From the NCBI RefSeq assembly GCF_036013525.1, contig NZ_CP107853.1, positions 2,108,001 to 2,172,000 on the forward strand: a stretch of 64,000 nt of DNA, written 5' to 3'. Both the position numbers and the translations under genes were made by a program. Positions 59,456 through 64,000 of the stretch are shown piece by piece. Below the pieces are notes generated by a model. That model was not told the DNA's origin and made no database searches. It saw nothing but the letters and a program-made list of their open reading frames with translations. Source of the DNA: Nonomuraea sp. NBC_00507 (GTDB taxonomy: Bacteria > Actinomycetota > Actinomycetes > Streptosporangiales > Streptosporangiaceae). Every line of letters starts with the position of its first letter. Position 1 is the first letter of the stretch.

Positions 59456-60673
59456 TCACGGTGCGGCGACGGCCTCGGCCGCGGCCTTGGCGTGGCGGGC
59501 AGCCGGTGACAACCACGCCAGCGCCACGGCCGTCGTCGCCGCGACGAACGCGGCCAGGACCGGGGCGACCGGGGTGATCTCGTACAGGGCGGTGGACAAC
59601 AGCGGCCCCACCACGAACGTCGACCCGATGACGGCGTTGACCAGCCCGGAGATCGAGCTCTGCCCCTCGGGCCCGACGAGCAGGCCCGGCGCCGCCGCGA
59701 CCCCCGGCATGGCGAGCCCCAGCCCCACGCCGAGCAGCCCGAACGCCACGGTGATCAGCCACAGGCTGTGGGCGACGGCGAGCAGCCCGAACGCGGCCAC
59801 CGCGATGGGCGCCCCCACCCGGATCAGCCGGAGCGCCCGCCACCCCAGCGCCGGCACGAGCGCTCCCTGCACGCCGACGATCACGATGCCCGCCACGGCG
59901 AGCGCCAGGCCCACGCCGCCCGCCGTGGCCTGCGGATCCACATGCAGGCGGTCGGCGATCAGGAACCCCAGGATCACCTGCACGAGCCCGAGTGAGAGGA
60001 AAACGCAGAAGCCGATCGCGAACAACGGCCACAACCGCGCATCCCACAACCGAGGCCGGGGACCCTCGACGCCTTGGGGCGCTCTGGCAGGCTCACGCCG
60101 TACGGCCACCAGCACCCAGACCGTCAGCAGCAGGCAGATCACCGGCGACACGTAGAGGGGCAGCAGCAGCGACGCCACGGCCAGCACGCCGCCACCCGCG
60201 GGCCCGACCACCAGCGACAGCCCCTGCGCCGCACCGACCAGCCCGGTGACCCTGGTCCGATCGGCCTCCCCAGTCGTGACGAGCCCCGCCACGGTGAGGG
60301 CGGCGACAGGCAACGCGGCAAGCCCGAGGCCGAACAGAAGGCTACGAGTGGCGATCATCAAGGCGAACGTGACCGGCGGCGGCACCACTTCTTCCAGCCC
60401 GAGAGTGACGGCCACGGCGAACCCGATCAGGCCGGCGCTCGCAAGCCCGAGCCCGCTCAGCAGCACCGTACGCAACCGCATCCTCCGCATGGCCCGCCCC
60501 CACATCGGGCTGGCCACGGTCAGGGTGGCCGCGGAAATCGTGATCACCAGCCCGAGCTGCGTTTCCGTCAACGCCAGCTCCCGCGCCAGCGGCGCCAGCA
60601 CCGGCGTGAGCAGCTGCTGCGCGGAGAAGACGGCGAGAATCGTGACGAGCAGGGGAGCCATGGCCTTCCGCAC
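59456..60673 (-). CDS. MFS transporter
   Basis: The 405-residue protein has 12 helices and the MFS loop 2-3 motif (SPMWGRAMRRMRLRTVLLSGLGLASAGLIGF). The layout fits drug/proton antiporters of the DHA1 group; substrate unknown. It is divergent from the class IV aminotransferase gene, and two TTGA-N5-TCA repeats lie in the shared gap, so both may answer one MarR-type regulator. Confidence 0.88.
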   Translation of the reverse strand: MRKAMAPLLVTILAVFSAQQLLTPVLAPLARELALTETQLGLVITISAATLTVASPMWGRAMRRMRLRTVLLSGLGLASAGLIGFAVAVTLGLEEVVPPPVTFALMIATRSLLFGLGLAALPVAALTVAGLVTTGEADRTRVTGLVGAAQGLSLVVGPAGGGVLAVASLLLPLYVSPVICLLLTVWVLVAVRREPARAPQGVEGPRPRLWDARLWPLFAIGFCVFLSLGLVQVILGFLIADRLHVDPQATAGGVGLALAVAGIVIVGVQGALVPALGWRALRLIRVGAPIAVAAFGLLAVAHSLWLITVAFGLLGVGLGLAMPGVAAAPGLLVGPEGQSSISGLVNAVIGSTFVVGPLLSTALYEITPVAPVLAAFVAATTAVALAWLSPAARHAKAAAEAVAAP

Positions 60674-60766
60674 GGTCGAGACCTTTCTCGTGGCTCAGAC
60701 GTGGCGGGGTGCCCCGAATCCACCCCGACAGCATCTTGTCAGGCGACTTCGCGATTCGGCCATCCC

Positions 60767-60800
60767 TTGACGGAGTCAGCTAATTCTTTGATAAAGTCAA
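60767..60800. promoter_or_regulatory. Two TTGA-N5-TCA repeats upstream of the aminotransferase
   Basis: TTGACGGAGTCA (60767-60778) and TTGATAAAGTCAA (60788-60800) are 21 bases apart, that is two helical turns. The form TTGA-N5-TCAA is typical of MarR-family operators. They end five bases before the ATG. Confidence 0.45.
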
Positions 60801-60804
60801 CGGT

Positions 60805-61800
60805 ATGACCTTCGGGCAGCCGTACGACTGGGTCTTCGCAGACGGCGAGTTCGTGCACTCGCACGACGCGCGGCTGAGCGTCCTCGCCAACGTGGTCTCC
60901 TACGGGACCGGGACGTTCGAGGGCATCCGGGCGACGTGGAACGCCGAGCAAGGAGAGCTGTACCTGCTGGAGGCGGAGGCGCACTACGTGCGACTGGCGC
61001 GCTCGGCGCGGATCCTCGGGCTGGAGCTGCCGTACCGGCCCGAAGACCTGGTGGCCGCGACCAAGGAGCTTTTACGCAGGAACGACGTCCGGGCCAACGC
61101 CTACGTCCGGCCGCTGCTGCTCCTTGCCGGCGAGCAACTCGCGGTGCGGATGCACGACTCCGGGACTCGGCTGTTGATCCCGGCGACCCCGATGCCCGGC
61201 GACTACATCAACCTGCGCGGCGTTCGCTGCATGGTGAGCACCTGGCGCCGCGGCACGGACGTCGCGGTGCCCAACCGCGCCAAGGTGATCGGGAGCTACG
61301 TCGGCCCCGCCCTGGCCAAGACCGAGGCGATCAGGCAGGGGTTCGACGAGGCCCTGCTGCTGACCGCGGACGGCCATGTGGCCGAGGCGACCACCTCGAA
61401 CATCCTCGTGCGCATCGGCCAGGAGTGGGCCACGCCGCCGGTCACCGACGACATCCTGGAGGGGATCACCCGCCGGCAGGTGATGGACCTGCTGGCCGAG
61501 GACTTCGGCGTCACCGTCACGCAGCGTCGGATCCACCGCTCGGAGCTGTACGCCTGCGACGAGGCGCTGCTGTGTGGCACAGCCGCGATCGTCGTCCCCG
61601 TCACCGAGGTGGACGGCCGCCCGATCGGCGACGGCGTCGTCGGCGAGACGACGCTGGCCGTGCAGCGCACCCTGCGGGAGATCGCGTGCCGCGACGGCTA
61701 CCGGCACCACGAATGGACGACACCCGTATACGACGAGGCCGTATACGACGAGGCCGTATACGACGAGGCCGTATACGACGAGGCCAAGGAGGCAGGATGA
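60805..61800 (+). CDS. Class IV aminotransferase, branched-chain type
   Basis: The 331-residue PLP enzyme has DARLSVLANVVSYGTGTFEGIRA (substrate entry), VIGSYVGPALAKTEAIRQGFDEALLL with the Schiff-base Lys, EATTSNILVRIG and DDILEGITRRQVMDLLAEDFGV. The family interconverts branched-chain amino acids and keto acids; the absence of other biosynthetic genes suggests a specialised role. Its C-terminus carries VYDEA four times, encoded by four identical 15-bp repeats. The stop overlaps the cupin start (ATGA). Confidence 0.9.
   Translation: MTFGQPYDWVFADGEFVHSHDARLSVLANVVSYGTGTFEGIRATWNAEQGELYLLEAEAHYVRLARSARILGLELPYRPEDLVAATKELLRRNDVRANAYVRPLLLLAGEQLAVRMHDSGTRLLIPATPMPGDYINLRGVRCMVSTWRRGTDVAVPNRAKVIGSYVGPALAKTEAIRQGFDEALLLTADGHVAEATTSNILVRIGQEWATPPVTDDILEGITRRQVMDLLAEDFGVTVTQRRIHRSELYACDEALLCGTAAIVVPVTEVDGRPIGDGVVGETTLAVQRTLREIACRDGYRHHEWTTPVYDEAVYDEAVYDEAVYDEAKEAG
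61726..61785 (+). repeat. Four exact 15-bp repeats at the aminotransferase 3' end
   Basis: GTATACGACGAGGCC occurs four times head to tail, encoding VYDEA repeats in frame. The array is perfect, so it is recent or copy-number variable. Confidence 0.95.
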
Positions 61801-62204
61801 GCGAGCAGGAAACCCGCGAGACCACGACGGCCGGCGCGCTGACTGATCTCGCCGACCTTCGCCCCTTGCGGATCTGGCAGGACGTCACCGCCCGCGTCCT
61901 GCAGTGCGAGCGGATCACGATGGCGGTGGTGGAGATTCCGGCGGGTGGGCTGGTGCCCGCACATCAGCACGAGAACGAGCAGGTGGGGCTCTGTCTCGCG
62001 GGCTCGCTGACCTTCACCGTGGGCGAGGAAACCCGGGACCTGGGCCCCGGCGGCATGTGGCGGATCCTCTCCAACGTGCCGCACGTGGTCAAGGCCGGGC
62101 CGCGGGGCGCGGTCGTCGTCGAGGTCTTCTCCCCGGTCCGCAGCGACTGGGCCGACCTGGAGGAGGCCCCGGACGCCCCTTTGAGCTGGCCGGCCACCAC
62201 ATGA
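61797..62204 (+). CDS. Cupin-domain protein coupled to the aminotransferase
   Basis: The 135-residue protein has a single cupin barrel with a metal site in PAHQHENEQVGLCLAGSLTFTVGEE and NVPHVVKAGPRGAVVVEVFSP. Small cupins act as sensors, isomerases or dioxygenase-like enzymes. AAGGAGG precedes the ATG, which overlaps the aminotransferase stop. Co-expression suggests it acts on the same metabolite. Confidence 0.85.
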   Translation: MSEQETRETTTAGALTDLADLRPLRIWQDVTARVLQCERITMAVVEIPAGGLVPAHQHENEQVGLCLAGSLTFTVGEETRDLGPGGMWRILSNVPHVVKAGPRGAVVVEVFSPVRSDWADLEEAPDAPLSWPATT

Positions 62205-62252
62205 CGGCGCCGAACGCGCCCGTGCGCCGGCCGGCCACGACTTGAGGACTGC

Positions 62253-63215
62253 TCAGTCGTCGAGGCGGGCGATGACCCCTGTCCTCACCAGCCAGTCGAC
62301 GGCCTCGGCGATGGCCTCGAGCGGGGTGTACCGCGGCCGGTGCCCGAGCAGCCGCTCGGCCTTCTCCATGCTGCAGTGCGGGCTGTAGGAGATGTGGTCG
62401 AGCGTGACCTGCGCGTCGAACTCGGACACCGTGTCCCGCCACTGCTCCCACGGCAGGTAGGCCAGCCGCGCCTCCCGACCGAACCACCCGGCCACCGCCT
62501 CGGCGTACCCGCGCAGCGTCAGCGCGCTCGTGGCGACCGAGTGGAAGCTCTCGCCCACGGCCACGGACGGACTGGCGATCGCGTCCATGAAGATGCGCGC
62601 CACGTCATCGGCGTGCACGTGCTGCACAGTCTCCAGGCCGAAGTTCGGCAGCGCCAGCGCTTCCCCGTCCGCCAGCGTCTGGAAGACGGCGGGATTGACG
62701 TTCCCGGCAGGATTGACCGGCACCCACCCAGGGCCGGTGATGTGCCCGGGATGAATGATCGTCACGGGGAAGCCATCCCGATGGGCCCGCTCGAGCAGAT
62801 ATGCCTCGATGGCGGCCTTCTTCCGGCCATAGTCCCCGAGCGGCGCCTTCGGCCGGTCCTCGGTCGTCGGCACCTGCGCGCTCGGCCCGTGCGTCCAGAT
62901 CGTCCCGCAATGCAGGAACTGCCGCACCCGCCCGTGGAGCGCCTCGGCGAGGTGCCGCGCGCTGTCCTCCTCGAAGCAGATGAGGTCGATGACGACGTCG
63001 CCCTCCAACTCGACGATCCGCCGCCCGAACGTCCCGTCGGCATCCTCCGCGTCCCGGTCGGCCGTGACGGTGGTGACCCGCTGCCACGCCCCGTGCGGGC
63101 TGTAGGGGTCCCGCTTGCCCCTGCTCACCGCGACCACGTCATGACCTGCTTCGACGAGCTTTGGGACCAGATAAGTGCCGATATGACCGCTGGCGCCGAT
63201 GACCACTACACGCAT
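62253..63215 (-). CDS. NAD(P)-dependent epimerase/dehydratase (extended SDR)
   Basis: The 320-residue protein has VVVIGASGHIGTYLVPKLVEAGHDVVAVSR (cofactor turn), a YGRKKAAIE motif (Y-x-x-x-K) and HPGHITGPGWVPVNPAG. It belongs to atypical or extended SDRs acting on nucleotide sugars or other metabolites. It is convergent with the cupin gene and divergent from the AEC transporter. Confidence 0.85.
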   Translation of the reverse strand: MRVVVIGASGHIGTYLVPKLVEAGHDVVAVSRGKRDPYSPHGAWQRVTTVTADRDAEDADGTFGRRIVELEGDVVIDLICFEEDSARHLAEALHGRVRQFLHCGTIWTHGPSAQVPTTEDRPKAPLGDYGRKKAAIEAYLLERAHRDGFPVTIIHPGHITGPGWVPVNPAGNVNPAVFQTLADGEALALPNFGLETVQHVHADDVARIFMDAIASPSVAVGESFHSVATSALTLRGYAEAVAGWFGREARLAYLPWEQWRDTVSEFDAQVTLDHISYSPHCSMEKAERLLGHRPRYTPLEAIAEAVDWLVRTGVIARLDD

Positions 63216-63288
63216 GGACGCAGCGTAACCCGCACCGGAGCAACCCGATACGCTCCTTAACGTCCGATTTTTCGGAGGTCAGTTCAGC

Positions 63289-64000
63289 GTGTCGGGGGTT
63301 GTCGCGGCGTTCGCCGCCCTGGTGTCCGTTGCCGTGCTCGGCTACCTCGTCGGCGCCGGCGGCTTATTGCGTGCCAGCGACGAGCTGGTCCTGTCCCGGT
63401 TGGCCTTCTTCGTCGCGACACCGGCACTGATGTTCGCCACGGTCTCCCGCGCCGACCTGGCCACGCTCCTCTCCCCGGTGTTGCTGACCGAGGTCGTGGC
63501 GGTGGCGTGCGTGCAGCTCGCGTACGTGCTGGTGGCAAAGCTGCTCTGGCGCAGGGACCGCCGCGAGACCACGATCGGCGCGCTGGCCTCGTCGTACGTC
63601 AACGCCGGCAACCTGGGCGTCCCCATCTCCATCTACGTGCTGGGCGACGGCGCCCTGGTCGCGCCCATCCTCCTCTTCCAGCTGATCGTCATCACCCCGA
63701 TCTCCTTTCTGATCCTCGACAAGGGTGCAAGGTCGATCCGCTCGGCCCTCCTGCTCCCGCTCCGCAACCCCCTCACGGTGGCCTCCCTCCTGGGCCTGGC
63801 CTGCGCCCTGACCGGCCTTTCCATCCCCGTCACGGTCATGCGCCCGATCGAGCTGCTCGGCGGCGCGGCTATCCCCGTCGCCCTGCTCGCCTACGGCCTC
63901 AGCCTGTACGGCTCCCAGCGCGCGCCCACGGAGAAGAGCGGCGGCCTCGGCTGGGACATCGGTCTCGTGGTCGCGCTGAAAGCGGTCGTCCAGCCCGCGA
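63289..64000 (+). CDS. AEC-family transporter (auxin efflux carrier type), 3' partial
   Basis: An open frame from GTG 63289, preceded by GGAGG at 63274-63278, runs to the right edge (237 codons). It reads as a hydrophobic transporter: VAAFAALVSVAVLGYLVGAG, FFVATPALMFATVSRADLA, ASSYVNAGNLGVPISIYVLG and PILLFQLIVITPISFLILD. The YVNAGNLGVPIS segment is the conserved AEC crossover. These carriers move malate, malonate or other organic anions. The 3' end lies outside the window. Confidence 0.88.
   Translation, partial: MSGVVAAFAALVSVAVLGYLVGAGGLLRASDELVLSRLAFFVATPALMFATVSRADLATLLSPVLLTEVVAVACVQLAYVLVAKLLWRRDRRETTIGALASSYVNAGNLGVPISIYVLGDGALVAPILLFQLIVITPISFLILDKGARSIRSALLLPLRNPLTVASLLGLACALTGLSIPVTVMRPIELLGGAAIPVALLAYGLSLYGSQRAPTEKSGGLGWDIGLVVALKAVVQPA

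Noticed and set aside
1..64000. CRISPR arrays, tRNA or rRNA genes, insertion sequences, prophage
   Set aside because: I saw no spaced direct repeats, no cloverleaf-like candidates, no transposase or integrase and no phage genes. A tRNA or covariance-model scan was not run.

Overview
The window is a high-GC actinomycete chromosome segment with strong G/C third-position bias. It most resembles Streptosporangiaceae, probably Nonomuraea or a close relative. That placement rests on family content: an XRE regulator with DUF397 partner facing an anti-sigma-type ATPase, a DUF574-type methyltransferase, a GPP34 protein, AfsR/SARP regulators and CelR-type cellulose operators. It is inference, since no rRNA or housekeeping marker is present. 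I saw no tRNA, rRNA, CRISPR array, insertion sequence or prophage. Both ends cut a gene: a GT9 glycosyltransferase on the left and an AEC-family transporter on the right.

Layout. 1-9.4 kb: GT9 tail, a gene graveyard, a copper type II monooxygenase-like lipoprotein, an orphan sensor kinase, then a divergent pair of wall-active secreted enzymes (GHL10 glycosidase and amidase) sharing one C-terminal module, a binding-protein-like gene and a PhzF-like enzyme. 9.4-14.7 kb: the XRE/DUF397/ATPase module, an RDD-like membrane protein, an SDR with its TetR, and a broken phosphotransferase. 14.7-17.6 kb: a PIMT-like methyltransferase with an overlapping gene for a 46-residue charged peptide (imiditide-like RiPP pair), and a PLP decarboxylase. 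17.7-24.8 kb: a PadR-controlled MacB-type export locus with two paralogous lipoproteins. 24.9-33.8 kb: a GH9 cellulase under a perfect CelR box, GNAT, amino-acid permease, GPP34, a second amidase, a DUF574 methyltransferase and an FAD monooxygenase. 33.9-41.7 kb: an AfsR-like regulator divergent from a small SARP whose promoter carries a second perfect CelR box, next to a tight five-gene operon for a Cys-rich peptide, S26 peptidase, MauE-like and MauD-like redox proteins and an ABC exporter. 41.9-49.7 kb: RarD, a membrane protein and a TetR-controlled aromatic-degradation operon. 49.7-58.5 kb: a TPR/AAA+ pair and a five-gene Opp/Nik-type importer with a Zur-like box. 58.6-64 kb: TauE, MFS, a class IV aminotransferase with cupin, an epimerase and an AEC transporter.

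The two most interesting systems are small-peptide loci. At 38,101-41,699 (minus strand) a 59-residue peptide with eight cysteines follows a leader ending in an A-x-A site. Next come an S26 peptidase, MauE/MauD-type disulfide machinery and an exporter, with gaps of 5-14 nt: a plausible disulfide-rich bacteriocin operon. At 14,742-16,033 the methyltransferase GTG start overlaps the peptide stop codon, and only one Asp of the peptide can chemically form an aspartimide.

Regulatory signals connect loci. TGGGAGCGCTCCCA occurs upstream of both the cellulase and the SARP, and a GAAAGTTTCA motif recurs upstream of the wall enzymes, the cellulase and the AfsR/SARP pair. This suggests that cellulose breakdown, wall remodelling and peptide production respond to shared cues.
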